From an uncultured Eubacterium sp. (GTDB taxonomy: Bacteria > Bacillota > Clostridia > Oscillospirales > Acutalibacteraceae): DNA of 64,000 bases. The notes under the pieces are model-generated. The model saw only the letters and a list, made by a program, of their open reading frames with translations. It searched no databases and had not been told where the DNA came from. Every line of letters begins with the position of its first letter. The stretch's first letter is position 1. The stretch spans positions 1 to 64,000 of the forward strand of contig CAJUDJ010000009.1 of the NCBI GenBank assembly GCA_910584985.1. Direction: 5' to 3'. Positions 52,358 to 60,800 of this stretch are shown piece by piece. A program made the position numbers and the translations under genes.

Positions 52358-54019
52358 TTAATCCTCAAAAACAGCGCCTTTTGCTCCGCTTGTTACATGC
52401 TGGGCATAACGCTTAATATAGCCGCTGAGCTCCTGAACAGGCGGCTGCCATTTTGCCTTTCTTTCTGCAAGCACTTCATCCGGAACATTTACACGAAGCA
52501 CTCTTGCAGGAATATCGATTTCAATTTCATCGCCGTCCTCAACAAGGGCTATTGTGCCGCCTGCTGCTGCCTCAGGGCTTACATGACCGATGGAAGCGCC
52601 CCTTGTGGCACCGCTGAAACGGCCGTCCGTAAGAAGGGCAACGGAATTTCCAAGTCCCATGCCGATAATGGCAGAAGTGGGAGAAAGCATTTCCCGCATA
52701 CCCGGTCCGCCCTTCGGGCCTTCATAACGGATAACAACAACATCGCCTGCAACAACCTTACCGCTGTTGATTGCTGAGATCGCCTCTTCCTCACTATTAT
52801 AGCACTTTGCAGGGCCTTTATGCTGCATCATTTCGGGCAGCACTGCACCCTTTTTAACTACAGAACCTTCTTCGGCAAGATTTCCCCAAAGAACAGCTAT
52901 ACCGCCGTCTGCCGAAAACGGATTTTCAATCGTATGGATAATTTCGCCGTCTGCATCGGGTGCTTTTGCAATTCTTTCGGCAACCGTGCCGCTTACAGTA
53001 AGCGCATCTGTATTAATCATGCCGCCTTTTGCAAGTTCCTTCATAACACCCTGAATACCGCCAACCTCGTTAAGATCTGTAATAAATACAGAGGAAGCCG
53101 GGTTCAGTTTGCATATCTGCGGTGTTTTTCTTCCGTAAGCATCAAGCGTTGTCAGGTCAATATCATGGCCTGCTGCATGTGCAAGCGCTGTTAAATGCAG
53201 AATGGTGTTTGTGGAGCAGCCAATTGCCATATCCGTGCGCATTGCATTTTCAATCGCCTTTTCCGTAATAATATCACTTGGTTTAATATCTTCTTTAAGA
53301 AGCTCCATAACACGCTCGCCCGCCATTTTTGCAAGACGAAGCCTTGCGCTCATAACAGCCGGAATTGTGCCCGAACCCGGAAGCGACATGCCGATGGTTT
53401 CCGTTAAACAGTTCATGGAATTTGCCGTATACATACCGCTGCACGAGCCGCAGGTGGGGCATGCCGAAAAAGCACAGCTTTCAAGATTTTCAAGGCTCAT
53501 ATTTCCGATATTGTATTTGCCTGTGTATTCAAACATTTCGGAAAGACCGATGCCGGTTTCCGTTTCCGTGCTTTTTCCGGGAAGCATCGGACCGCCGGAA
53601 ATAAAGATGCACGGCAGATTCAGGCGGCATGCGGCAAGCAGCATACCCGGAACGATTTTATCGCAGTTCGGAATAAACACAATAGCATCCAGAGGATGTG
53701 CCGTAAGCATAACCTCAATGGAATCTGCAATCAGTTCTCTTGAACAAAGGCTGTATTTCATTCCCTTATGGTTCATGGCAATGCCATCGCAAACGCCGAT
53801 GGTGTTGAATTCAAACGGAACACCGCCGTTATTTCTGATTCCTGCCTTAACCTGCTCAGCAATTTTATCAAGGTGCATATGACCCGGAATATAATCACTT
53901 TTTGAATTTACAACGGCAACAAAGGGTCTTTTCATTTCGAGTTCATCAATGCCGAGCGCCCGCAAGAGAGAACGGTGAGCCGCTCTTGACGGACCCTCTT
54001 TGATTAAATCTGATCTCAT
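52358..54019 (-). CDS. ilvD: Dihydroxy-acid dehydratase
   Basis: A 553-residue iron-sulfur enzyme that dehydrates dihydroxy-isovalerate and its homologue in valine and isoleucine synthesis. It has [31 protein letters not shown], the cluster Cys in CDKIVPGM and [19 protein letters not shown], and [24 protein letters not shown]. It has its own promoter. No other ilv or leu genes are in the window. Confidence 0.97.
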   Translation of the reverse strand: MRSDLIKEGPSRAAHRSLLRALGIDELEMKRPFVAVVNSKSDYIPGHMHLDKIAEQVKAGIRNNGGVPFEFNTIGVCDGIAMNHKGMKYSLCSRELIADSIEVMLTAHPLDAIVFIPNCDKIVPGMLLAACRLNLPCIFISGGPMLPGKSTETETGIGLSEMFEYTGKYNIGNMSLENLESCAFSACPTCGSCSGMYTANSMNCLTETIGMSLPGSGTIPAVMSARLRLAKMAGERVMELLKEDIKPSDIITEKAIENAMRTDMAIGCSTNTILHLTALAHAAGHDIDLTTLDAYGRKTPQICKLNPASSVFITDLNEVGGIQGVMKELAKGGMINTDALTVSGTVAERIAKAPDADGEIIHTIENPFSADGGIAVLWGNLAEEGSVVKKGAVLPEMMQHKGPAKCYNSEEEAISAINSGKVVAGDVVVIRYEGPKGGPGMREMLSPTSAIIGMGLGNSVALLTDGRFSGATRGASIGHVSPEAAAGGTIALVEDGDEIEIDIPARVLRVNVPDEVLAERKAKWQPPVQELSGYIKRYAQHVTSGAKGAVFED

Positions 54020-54107
54020 AATTCATTTCTCCAGTTTCACAAAATATAGTTTTTATAAAACAAACAGGATTATCCCATTTAAAAATAATCGGTTTTTACC
54101 TCTTGTT

Positions 54108-54136
54108 ATCCTATCACAATAACGGCATAAAATCAA
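54108..54136 (-). promoter_or_regulatory. Promoter of ilvD
   Basis: TTGATT (54131-54136), a 17-nt spacer and TAGGAT (54108-54113). The leader of about 80 nt shows no T-box. Confidence 0.72.
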
Positions 54137-54218
54137 GTTAATTAAATATGATATATTTGTTACTATTTGTTAATTAATTATCGTAAAAGCTTTAATATCC
54201 CATAAAATTAAAGAAAAA

Positions 54219-54251
54219 ACAGCAGATTATTTTCATTCACCTGCTGTTTTT
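54219..54251. terminator. Terminator, likely the original lysS terminator
   Basis: Arms ACAGCAG / CTGCTGT (54219-54225 and 54241-54247), with T-runs on both strands. On the minus strand it would follow directly after the restored lysS reading frame (see the direct repeat at 54290). Confidence 0.75.
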
Positions 54252-54289
54252 GCATTCTTAATTTATAAGCCAGAATAAATCAGACAATG

Positions 54290-54306
54290 GGCTTCATTGT
54301 GGGGAA
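54290..54306 (+). repeat. Left att-like direct repeat (copy of the lysS 3' end)
   Basis: The 17-bp GGCTTCATTGTGGGGAA is identical to 57145-57161 at the 3' end of lysS. On the minus strand it reads TTC CCC ACA ATG AAG CC and then continues CATTGTCTGA, giving FPTMKPIV and a stop. This is an alternative lysS C-terminus, as expected for the far junction of an element inserted at this gene. Confidence 0.7.
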
Positions 54307-54410
54307 ACCAATTTTAAAATTTTATAAAGCTTCATTAGTCTTTATATCCATATTTCAGGACATTCTTTTTGTGTTTCTAATTTACAACTCTTTATATATA
54401 TTCATAAACA

Positions 54411-54438
54411 GTCGTAACTTAGTCGTATATCGGTCGTA
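54411..54438 (+). repeat. Three phased GTCGTA repeats (left arm)
   Basis: GTCGTA occurs at 54411, 54422 and 54433, exactly 11 bp apart. A similar array lies at 57073-57089 near the other end. The position about 105 bp inside the left att-like repeat suits arm-type binding sites of a recombinase. Confidence 0.6.
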
Positions 54439-54499
54439 AGTTGGCTATACCACTTGAGCAACATTTTGCATTTTGAAATGGTTTTGGAAATTAATCATT

Positions 54500-54711
54500 T
54501 CAGCAGTTTTTGTTTTCTCTGTGTATATTAAATATCTCAGTTTTAACCTTTTTGTATTTATCTGTATCTTGTTTGTGCAGATAATAGTAATAGGTACTTC
54601 TTGCAATTCCTGATAATTCAAGCAATTCTTTCAGCGGATATTTCTGCCTTAGTTCTGAGATTATGAACGCCTTTTCCCGTTCTTTCGCTCTTCCGCAAGT
54701 ACTAAGGCACT
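54500..54711 (-). pseudogene. IS3-type transposase OrfB fragment
   Basis: Minus-strand frame -1 relative to orfA reads KEREKAFIISELRQKYPLK, then ELSGIARSTYYYYLHKQ and IFNIHRENKNC before a stop. This matches the HTH-linked N-terminal start of OrfB transposases (family: ELR..YPLK.LL...GI.RSTYYY). It ends before the DDE core. Confidence 0.75.
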
Positions 54712-55035
54712 CAGTTTTTTTAAGTATTCGTTCTCCATTCTCAATCGCTGGTTTTCTGCTATTAGATCTTCTTCAACCTTTGTATCTAACTTTGGTGGTC
54801 TGCCTTTACTTCCTCTGCCTCGTCTTTCTTTCATTAGACCTTCAGCTCCTTCTTCCAAGTATATGCGTTCCCACCGTTGTATCTGTTTTATATAGTTGGG
54901 TTCTTTACCACTGTCTATACTCCAATATTTTCGCACAATTTCTCTATATCCCATATGGTGTTCACGCATATCCATTATAACACCTATTTTGAATTCTGCA
55001 CTATACACTTTGTTTTTTCTTCCTCTTTTACCCAT
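54661..55035 (-). CDS. IS3-type transposase OrfA (helix-turn-helix protein)
   Basis: A 124-residue protein. The HTH part (about 10-75, KVYSAEFKIGVIMDMREHHMGYREIVRKYW, then IQRWERIYLEEGAEGLM) is followed by a basic GRPPKLD linker and a Leu-zipper-like helix with ENQRLRMENEYLKKLSAL. It fits OrfA of the IS3 family. It can no longer act alone since OrfB is cut off. Confidence 0.8.
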   Translation of the reverse strand: MGKRGRKNKVYSAEFKIGVIMDMREHHMGYREIVRKYWSIDSGKEPNYIKQIQRWERIYLEEGAEGLMKERRGRGSKGRPPKLDTKVEEDLIAENQRLRMENEYLKKLSALVLAEERKNGKRRS

Positions 55036-55115
55036 AAAAAATATGCACCTCCAAAAGTTGTCTAACTTTTGGGGTGCATATCACAAACGCATAGTGGTGT
55101 TTCTTTATGTAATAT

Positions 55116-55409
55116 TCACTTATTATTTAATTGATGAAATTGGATAATCATTTTCGTAACCAATTCCATTTGTTCTTCTGTTAAATCATACTTTTTAATT
55201 TCTTTTTCATCGGAAAGACCTAAGAGATAATCAGCGGAAACATTGAAACAATTACAAAGCTTAATAAGAACTTCAACAGACGGATATTTGAGGCTTTTTT
55301 CATATGCAGAAATAGAGCTTTTAACAAGGTCTATTTTATCAGCGAGTTCTTGCTGTGTTAAATTTTTCTCTTTTCTTAATTCTTTAAGCCTTGTTCCGAA
55401 ATATATCAT
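55116..55409 (-). CDS. Cro/CI (XRE) family transcriptional regulator
   Basis: A 97-residue regulator. HTH_3 is at about 3-60: RLKELRKEKNLTQQELADKI, then SSISAYEKSLKYPSVEVLIKLCNCFNVSADYLLG. The short C-terminal helix may dimerise. ATG 55409 has AGGAGAG 6 nt upstream and is preferred over GTG 55430. It is divergent from the Thr-rich protein gene, with a shared promoter region that holds an inverted repeat. Confidence 0.92.
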   Translation of the reverse strand: MIYFGTRLKELRKEKNLTQQELADKIDLVKSSISAYEKSLKYPSVEVLIKLCNCFNVSADYLLGLSDEKEIKKYDLTEEQMELVTKMIIQFHQLNNK

Positions 55410-55440
55410 AAAAATCTCTCCTGTGTTCACTATACTATTT

Positions 55441-55469
55441 GTGTATTCATTTTAAATCAATAAATACAC
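55441..55469. promoter_or_regulatory. Inverted repeat in the divergent promoter region (candidate operator)
   Basis: Arms GTGTATT (55441-55447) and AATACAC (55463-55469) lie between the divergent XRE and Thr-rich genes. They overlap a likely minus-strand promoter (TTGATT-17-TAGTAT) and adjoin the plus-strand -35 box. This placement suits autoregulation by the XRE protein. Confidence 0.5.
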
Positions 55470-55475
55470 TTGTAG

Positions 55476-55503
55476 TTGACTTTTGATGTGTTACTGATAT
55501 AAT
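55476..55503 (+). promoter_or_regulatory. Promoter of the Thr-rich protein gene
   Basis: TTGACT (55476-55481), a 16-nt spacer and TATAAT (55498-55503). AGAGGAGAG precedes ATG 55537. Confidence 0.8.
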
Positions 55504-55536
55504 ATAATAAAACTTATATATCAGAGGAGAGTTAAA

Positions 55537-56334
55537 ATGAAAAAGAACAAAAGAGTTATCATCATAACAATTATAGCTATAATTGTTATCATTACAGGTA
55601 TAATTGTAGGAATAAGCATAAACAATCATAATACTGCCGTAAAAGAAGCATTAAGTGTATCAGAATCAAAAGAATATGTATGCGATTCTTTTGATGATGA
55701 ATATAAATCAATAGTTGACAAAGAACACAAAACAGTTGAAGATTATTCATCAGCTAAAGATGCTCTTGTAGCTATCAAAGATAATATTAATAAATCTGAT
55801 ATCAAAGATGACGAAAGATTAGTTAGTCTTATTTCAAATATTGATAAGACAATTGAAGAATATGATGTCAAAGTTAAAGAGTTGACTACAACTACTACAG
55901 AAAGTACTACAGAAGTAATAACTGAAGCTACCACTGAAAAAGAAGATAAACCAATTAATGCTACAACACGTAAATCTAATTCGTCAAATAATTCTACCAC
56001 AAAATCAAATAAATCTAATAATACAACTAAAGCAACACAACCTAAAACCACAGCTAAGCAAACAACTACTTCAAATAAGATTACACCAGCTTATGGAACA
56101 GTAATATTCAGCGATCCAAATAATTCTAAATATATTATGGGCAATTGGCATTATTTGGAATTAATTTGGTATTGGAATGGCAGAGAATGGGCTGAAAGTT
56201 CTGTGGTTAGTAATTCAAATATATCATATAAAAATGAAATGATAAAATATGGGAAAAAAGCTTTTCCAGCTCCAAATTATGAAGGAAAAGTGGGAGATCA
56301 AGTTTCTAAAAATATGTATATTTGGTTAACATAA
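55537..56334 (+). CDS. Hypothetical anchored protein with Thr/Asn/Ser-rich linker
   Basis: A 265-residue AT-rich gene. A strong hydrophobic helix at 7-26 is a signal anchor. An acidic helical part (about 30-120) follows, then a Thr/Ser/Asn/Lys-rich linker (about 121-185), and a C-terminal domain of about 80 residues with several Trp and Tyr (WHYLELIWYWNGREW). The linker suggests an extended surface stalk carrying a small binding domain. No family recognised. It lies inside the inserted element and may be controlled by the neighbouring XRE protein. Confidence 0.8.
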   Translation: MKKNKRVIIITIIAIIVIITGIIVGISINNHNTAVKEALSVSESKEYVCDSFDDEYKSIVDKEHKTVEDYSSAKDALVAIKDNINKSDIKDDERLVSLISNIDKTIEEYDVKVKELTTTTTESTTEVITEATTEKEDKPINATTRKSNSSNNSTTKSNKSNNTTKATQPKTTAKQTTTSNKITPAYGTVIFSDPNNSKYIMGNWHYLELIWYWNGREWAESSVVSNSNISYKNEMIKYGKKAFPAPNYEGKVGDQVSKNMYIWLT

Positions 56335-56501
56335 TATTATTTATAGGAGAAAATAATATTCACAAAGTAATTGTAAATAGAATGCCGATTGGATCTAGAG
56401 ATTGTATATTTAGTAAATACATTGATGGAAAGCATCGTTGTTTATTAAGATTAATTTAAAATTACATATCAAAAAAAGAATTCGTCATAGGAGGTAAAGC
56501 A

Positions 56502-56972
56502 ATGACAGTTGGACAAGTTATGCAAGCATACAAAGATAAGAAACATTCGCCCTGCCCGATTACAGAAAAACTAATTAAGGCAGGCTATCAGCAAATGAGA
56601 GGCGGATACATAAAAACAGCAAAGAAGAATAATGAAGTAGTTGACTATAAACAAGCTCTGCCTACACAATACTGGCACTTATTCGAGTCATATTTTAAAG
56701 CAAACAAGATTACAGAGAATACTTTATTCACAAAAAGGATTGTTTGCGGAGAGCTGATATTTTGGATGGCTGAGGTTTTAAACTGTGTTGATAAAGCAGA
56801 ATTAGAAGCCTTATGCGATGAAATAATCAGCAATCCCATTCCGAATAAAACTTGTAAAAGAGCTCCCAATAAAGATAGACATTTTTACAGCAGAAGAAAA
56901 TGGAACAAAGCAATACAAGATTTGTGTTTTGATAAAATTGTAGAAAAAGTAGAAAATATATGTGTTGAATAA
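56502..56972 (+). CDS. Hypothetical protein, 156 aa
   Basis: A 156-residue soluble protein with AGGAGG 7 nt before its start. The N-terminus (VGQVMQAYKDKKHSPCPIT) and the KTCKRAPNKDRHFYSRRKWNKAIQDLCFDKI end are basic, with several Cys. No family recognised. It is the last gene of the inserted element before its right end and has a terminator. Between 56335 and 56501 there is only a 25-codon open frame (56382) with no good ribosome site. Confidence 0.75.
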   Translation: MTVGQVMQAYKDKKHSPCPITEKLIKAGYQQMRGGYIKTAKKNNEVVDYKQALPTQYWHLFESYFKANKITENTLFTKRIVCGELIFWMAEVLNCVDKAELEALCDEIISNPIPNKTCKRAPNKDRHFYSRRKWNKAIQDLCFDKIVEKVENICVE

Positions 56973-57017
56973 TAAAACAAATTGAAATGAATGTGTTTTA
57001 AATAAAACTATAACAAA

Positions 57018-57045
57018 AAACGGTTAGAAATCAATCTAACCGTTT
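57018..57045 (+). terminator. Rho-independent terminator
   Basis: Perfect 11-bp arms (57018-57028 and 57035-57045) with a 6-nt loop and a T-run, 46 bp after the 156-residue gene. Confidence 0.85.
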
Positions 57046-57072
57046 TTTTATTTGACGTATTCTCTTAATTTG

Positions 57073-57089
57073 GTCGTAAATCGGTCGTA
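57073..57089 (+). repeat. Two phased GTCGTA repeats (right arm)
   Basis: GTCGTA at 57073 and 57084, 11 bp apart. The surrounding 20 bp differ from the left array by a single base. They lie 56 bp inside the right att-like repeat. Confidence 0.6.
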
Positions 57090-57134
57090 AGTTTTGAACT
57101 TATAACCTTATTTTGTTTGATATAATCAGCATTT

Positions 57135-58970
57135 TTAGTTAAGTGGCTTCATTGTGGGGAATAAAAGAACATCTCTTATGCTGTAGGAATCCGTAAGAAG
57201 CATTACAAGCCTGTCTATTCCTATGCCAAGTCCGCCTGTGGGCGGCATACCGTATTCAAGGGCGGTAACGAAATCGTTATCAATCATATTTGCTTCGTCA
57301 TCGCCTGCTTCACGAAGCTTCATCTGTGCTTCAAAACGGCCCATCTGGTCAATCGGATCATTCAGCTCCGAATAAGCATTTCCGTATTCACTGCCGAGAA
57401 TAAACAGCTCAAACCGTTCCGTAAGCGCAGGGCAGTCCGGCTTTCTTTTTGTAAGCGGGCTTACCTCAACGGGATAATCCGTAATAAAGGTTGGCTGAAT
57501 CAGATTTTTTTCTGCAAATTCTTCAAAGAAAGAATTCAGCACATCACCCCATGTTGCTTTGCCGGGTGCGATTTCAATGCCCTTTTCCTTTGCGATTTCA
57601 ACGGCCTTTTCATCATCGCTCATAAATGCGGAAAAATCAACGCCGCTGTGCTGTTTAACGGCTTCTATCATCGTTACCCTTGCAAACGGCGTTTCAAGGT
57701 CTATTTCCGTGCCGTTGAAGGTAATATGCAGATTGCCCTCGCAAACCTCGTTTGCAGCATTGCGGATTAAGTTTTCGGCAATATCCATCATACCGTGATA
57801 ATCAGTAAATGCCTGATAAAGCTCAATGCAGGTAAATTCGGGATTATGCTTAACATCCATGCCCTCGTTACGGAAATTTCTGCCGATTTCGTAAACGCGT
57901 TCCATTCCGCCGACAATAAGCCTTTTCAGATAAAGTTCTGTTGCAATACGAAGATACATATCCATATCAAGCGTGTTATGATGTGTAATAAACGGTCTTG
58001 CGGCAGCACCGCCTGCAATGGTATTGAGAATCGGTGTTTCCACCTCTATAAATCCAAGATTATCCAGATATTTTCTGATAGAGGAAATGATTTTAAAACG
58101 CTTGATGAAAGTATCCTTCACATTCGGGTTCATAATCATATCCAGATAGCGCTTTCTGTATCTTGTGTCCGTATCCTGCAAGCCGTGGAATTTTTCAGGA
58201 AGCGGAAGAAGTGATTTGGAAAGCAGCCTGATTTCCCTGGCATGAACAGAAATTTCGCCTGTTCTTGTTTTGAAAACAAAACCCTTAACCTCAACAATAT
58301 CGCCGATATCCCACTTTTTGAACTCTTTGTAAGCATCCTCGCCTATATCGTTCATACGGACATAAACCTGAATTCTGCCGTTTCTGTCCTGCACATCAAT
58401 AAAATTAGCCTTGCCCATATCACGCCAGGTCATAATTCTGCCGCACACAAAAACATCCTTTTCCTCAAGCGCGTCAAAATTATCCTTAATTTCATTGCTT
58501 TCATGAGTCTGTGTTGCAATTGTAATTTCAAACGGATCTTTCCCCTGCTGCTGAAGGGCGGTGAGCTTGTCAATTCTGATCTGCTTTTGTTCATTTTCGG
58601 AAAGCACAACCTCTGCCACTGCCATCGGGGCGGCATTGGCATTATTGCCGATCAGTTCAATATTCTTCAGCGCTTCTTCCTCTGTTTTTGCAGAGCCAGT
58701 ACAGGCAGCTGTGCCTGTCTGAAGAAAAAGTGTATATTTTACAGATTCGCCGTCTGCCTCAACAAGAAATTTCGGATTTGTTTTTTCCTCATCTCCCGCA
58801 AGGGTATTCTGCACCTTCATTCTGCTGTTTTTCTTAACAGCCTTAACCCCGCGCTTACATTCATCCTCCTTTTCAAAAACAGGAGAAATCGCAACTGTGC
58901 AGTCGTCGATTTTAAATTCAAAAGTGAAAGTGCCGTCAGCATTCTTGCTGATTTCAAACTTTCCTGCCAT
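57135..58970 (-). CDS. lysS: Lysyl-tRNA synthetase with YegP-like N-terminal extension
   Basis: A 611-residue class-II synthetase, about 110 residues longer than usual. Residues 1-50 match the YegP/DUF1508 pattern (GKFEISKNADGTFTFEFK, later CKRGVKAVKKNS); residues about 65-110 may be a second, weaker copy. The standard enzyme begins near 120: an OB-fold anticodon domain (VFVCGRIMTWRDMGKANFIDVQD), then motif 2 (YEIGRNFRNEGMDVKHNPEFTCIELYQA) and motif 3 (GMPPTGGLGIGIDRLVMLL). The 3' end is the inferred insertion point of the 54.3-57.2 kb element. It follows greA by 12 bp. Confidence 0.96.
   Translation of the reverse strand: MAGKFEISKNADGTFTFEFKIDDCTVAISPVFEKEDECKRGVKAVKKNSRMKVQNTLAGDEEKTNPKFLVEADGESVKYTLFLQTGTAACTGSAKTEEEALKNIELIGNNANAAPMAVAEVVLSENEQKQIRIDKLTALQQQGKDPFEITIATQTHESNEIKDNFDALEEKDVFVCGRIMTWRDMGKANFIDVQDRNGRIQVYVRMNDIGEDAYKEFKKWDIGDIVEVKGFVFKTRTGEISVHAREIRLLSKSLLPLPEKFHGLQDTDTRYRKRYLDMIMNPNVKDTFIKRFKIISSIRKYLDNLGFIEVETPILNTIAGGAAARPFITHHNTLDMDMYLRIATELYLKRLIVGGMERVYEIGRNFRNEGMDVKHNPEFTCIELYQAFTDYHGMMDIAENLIRNAANEVCEGNLHITFNGTEIDLETPFARVTMIEAVKQHSGVDFSAFMSDDEKAVEIAKEKGIEIAPGKATWGDVLNSFFEEFAEKNLIQPTFITDYPVEVSPLTKRKPDCPALTERFELFILGSEYGNAYSELNDPIDQMGRFEAQMKLREAGDDEANMIDNDFVTALEYGMPPTGGLGIGIDRLVMLLTDSYSIRDVLLFPTMKPLN
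57145..57161 (+). repeat. Right att-like direct repeat within lysS
   Basis: The 17-bp partner of 54290-54306, covering codons for FPTMKP at the lysS C-terminus. The inserted DNA beyond it supplies Leu-Asn-stop in frame, so lysS stays intact. Confidence 0.7.
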
Positions 58971-58982
58971 ATTCCTACCTCT

Positions 58983-59450
58983 TTATTCTATTCCTAAAAT
59001 TTCGTATTCCAGATTTCCGATCGGTGCTTCAACAATCACTGTATCGCCAACCTTTGCACCGATTAATGCCTTTCCAACAGGGCTTTCATCTGAAATTTTG
59101 CCCTGTGCAGGGTTGCTCTGTGCAAATCCAACAATTTCAAAGGTTGCTTCAAAATTATCCTTAAGCCTTTTCACAATAACCTTTGATCCCATGGAAACAG
59201 CATCGCTTTCCGCCATATCAATAATTTCGGAATGATCAAGCTGATATTCCAGTTCCGTAATGCGGGCCTCGATTTTTGCCTGCTCGGATTTTGCTTCATC
59301 ATATTCGCTGTTTTCGGAAAGGTCGCCGTAGGAACGGGCAACCTTAAGTTTTTCTGCTATATCAATACGGCCTTCTGTTTTCAGTGCTTCAAGCTCTTTT
59401 TCAAGCTCAGCCTTACCTGCCGCCGTCATTTTAAATATTTTTGCTGCCAT
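58983..59450 (-). CDS. greA: Transcription elongation factor GreA
   Basis: A 155-residue GreA that restarts backtracked RNA polymerase. It has an N-terminal coiled coil (FKMTAAGKAELEKELEALK, ARSYGDLSENSEYDEAKSEQA with the acidic tip), then a C-terminal FKBP-like domain ending PIGNLEYEILGIE. Normal length. First gene of greA-lysS. Confidence 0.97.
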   Translation of the reverse strand: MAAKIFKMTAAGKAELEKELEALKTEGRIDIAEKLKVARSYGDLSENSEYDEAKSEQAKIEARITELEYQLDHSEIIDMAESDAVSMGSKVIVKRLKDNFEATFEIVGFAQSNPAQGKISDESPVGKALIGAKVGDTVIVEAPIGNLEYEILGIE

Positions 59451-59485
59451 AAAAATCTGCTCCTTTATTTATAATTAATCACTTA

Positions 59486-59514
59486 ATTATATATTATAAC
59501 ATATTTTAAGTCAA
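59486..59514 (-). promoter_or_regulatory. Promoter of greA-lysS
   Basis: TTGACT (59509-59514), a 17-nt spacer and TATAAT (59486-59491). Confidence 0.82.
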
Positions 59515-59527
59515 GTATTATAAAAAA

Positions 59528-59554
59528 ATACAGAGCAGCTAAACTGCTCTGTAT
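59528..59554 (-). terminator. Terminator of the hom-lysC operon
   Basis: Perfect 11-bp arms (59528-59538 and 59544-59554), followed on the minus strand by a run of seven T. It lies 20 bp below the aspartate kinase stop. Confidence 0.92.
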
Positions 59555-59573
59555 CCATTAATTTTTAATTGCC

Positions 59574-60782
59574 TTATGCATTCGGAAGAAATGCATTATG
59601 AACGGCTGAAACAGCACGGTCTGCCTCATCCTCTGCAATAATAACGGAAATCTTGATTTCAGAGGTGGAAATCATCTGAATATTGATATTCTGTGCATAA
59701 AGCGCCTCAAACATTTTGGATGCCGTTCCCGGATGGGATTCCATACCTGCACCCACAATGGAAACCTTGGCAACATCTGTTACACATGAAATTTTTGTGC
59801 CCTCCGAAATGGACATTTCCTTGAGCAGTTCAACGGCAACCGGGCCGTTTTCCTGAGAAACAGAGAAGGTTAAATCCTTTGTGCCGTCTCTGCCCACAGA
59901 CTGAAGAATTACATCCACATTAATATTCTTCTGTGCAAGCTTTGAGAAAATTTTGAAAGCGATTCCGGGATTATCATCCAACCCTATAACCGAAACAACA
60001 GCAACATCTTTATCCTTTGTTACTCCTCTGATAAGCATTTTTTCCATTTTTACCTTCTCCTTTACAATAGTTCCCGGAATGGGATTTAATGATGAAAGAA
60101 CCTCAAGTTCAACTGAATATTTTTTTGCCATTTCAACAGAGCGGTTGTTCAGCACCTGTGCTCCGAGCGTGGCAAGCTCAAGCATTTCGTCATAAGTAAT
60201 TTCTTCAAGCTTCCTTGCAGACGGAATTTTTCTCGGATCGGCAGTATAAACGCCCTCAACATCGGTGAAAATCTGGCATTTATCCGCATGAAGAGATGCT
60301 GCGATTGCCACTGCCGAAGTATCAGAACCACCCCTGCCGAGCGTTGTTAAATCATCATATCTGTTTATGCCCTGAAAGCCTGCAACCACTACAATGTTAT
60401 GCTTTGCAATTTCGGCCTGAAGCCTGTTTGTTTTTATATTTTTGATTCTTGCAGCACCGTAAACTGAATTGGTGTTGAAGCCTGCCTGCCAGCCAAGCAG
60501 CGAAATCACAGGGAAGCCGAGCTTTTCGATTGCCATTGCAAGAACAGAGATTGAAATCTGCTCGCCTGCTGCAAGCAGCTGATCCATTTCGCGCTTTGCG
60601 GGATTGGCGTTTATTTCCTGCGCTTTCGCAATTAAATCATCGGTTGTATCGCCCTGTGCCGAAACAACAACCACAACATCGTTTCCTGCCTTATAGGTAT
60701 CCGTTACGATACGCGCAACATTCATTACCCGTGCGGCATCAGCAACTGACGAGCCGCCGAATTTCTGAACAATTAAAGACAT
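59574..60782 (-). CDS. lysC: Aspartate kinase
   Basis: A 402-residue enzyme for the first step toward lysine, threonine and methionine. It begins LIVQKFGGSSVADAARV, with FQGINRYDDLTTLGRGGSDTSAVAIA and IFTDVEGVYTADPRKIP. Two C-terminal ACT domains (about 260-400) give feedback control. Normal length. An internal GTG or ATG start for a small subunit is not evident. It follows hom by 18 bp. Confidence 0.96.
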   Translation of the reverse strand: MSLIVQKFGGSSVADAARVMNVARIVTDTYKAGNDVVVVVSAQGDTTDDLIAKAQEINANPAKREMDQLLAAGEQISISVLAMAIEKLGFPVISLLGWQAGFNTNSVYGAARIKNIKTNRLQAEIAKHNIVVVAGFQGINRYDDLTTLGRGGSDTSAVAIAASLHADKCQIFTDVEGVYTADPRKIPSARKLEEITYDEMLELATLGAQVLNNRSVEMAKKYSVELEVLSSLNPIPGTIVKEKVKMEKMLIRGVTKDKDVAVVSVIGLDDNPGIAFKIFSKLAQKNINVDVILQSVGRDGTKDLTFSVSQENGPVAVELLKEMSISEGTKISCVTDVAKVSIVGAGMESHPGTASKMFEALYAQNINIQMISTSEIKISVIIAEDEADRAVSAVHNAFLPNA

Positions 60783-60800
60783 ATTAATATATTCCTCCTA

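Larger units (their letters stand above)
54500..55078 (-). mobile_element. IS3-family insertion sequence, 3'-truncated
   Basis: The start-side end (minus strand TGCACCCCAAAAGTTAGACA, near 55078) looks like an IS3-group terminus. An orfA (54661-55035) is complete, and orfB is present only as its first 55 or so codons. A -1 frameshift at the A7 run (54715-54721) would join them. The rest of orfB, with the DDE residues, and the other end are missing. Confidence 0.75.

Noticed and set aside
54020..54107. T-box or leader peptide before ilvD
   Set aside because: The leader is about 80 nt, with no T-box sequence, no specifier stem and no Ile/Val/Leu-rich mini-ORF.
54290..57161. A CRISPR array or prophage in the inserted element
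   Set aside because: The GTCGTA repeats are short and 11 bp apart with no spacers, and no phage structural, lysis or integrase genes are present.
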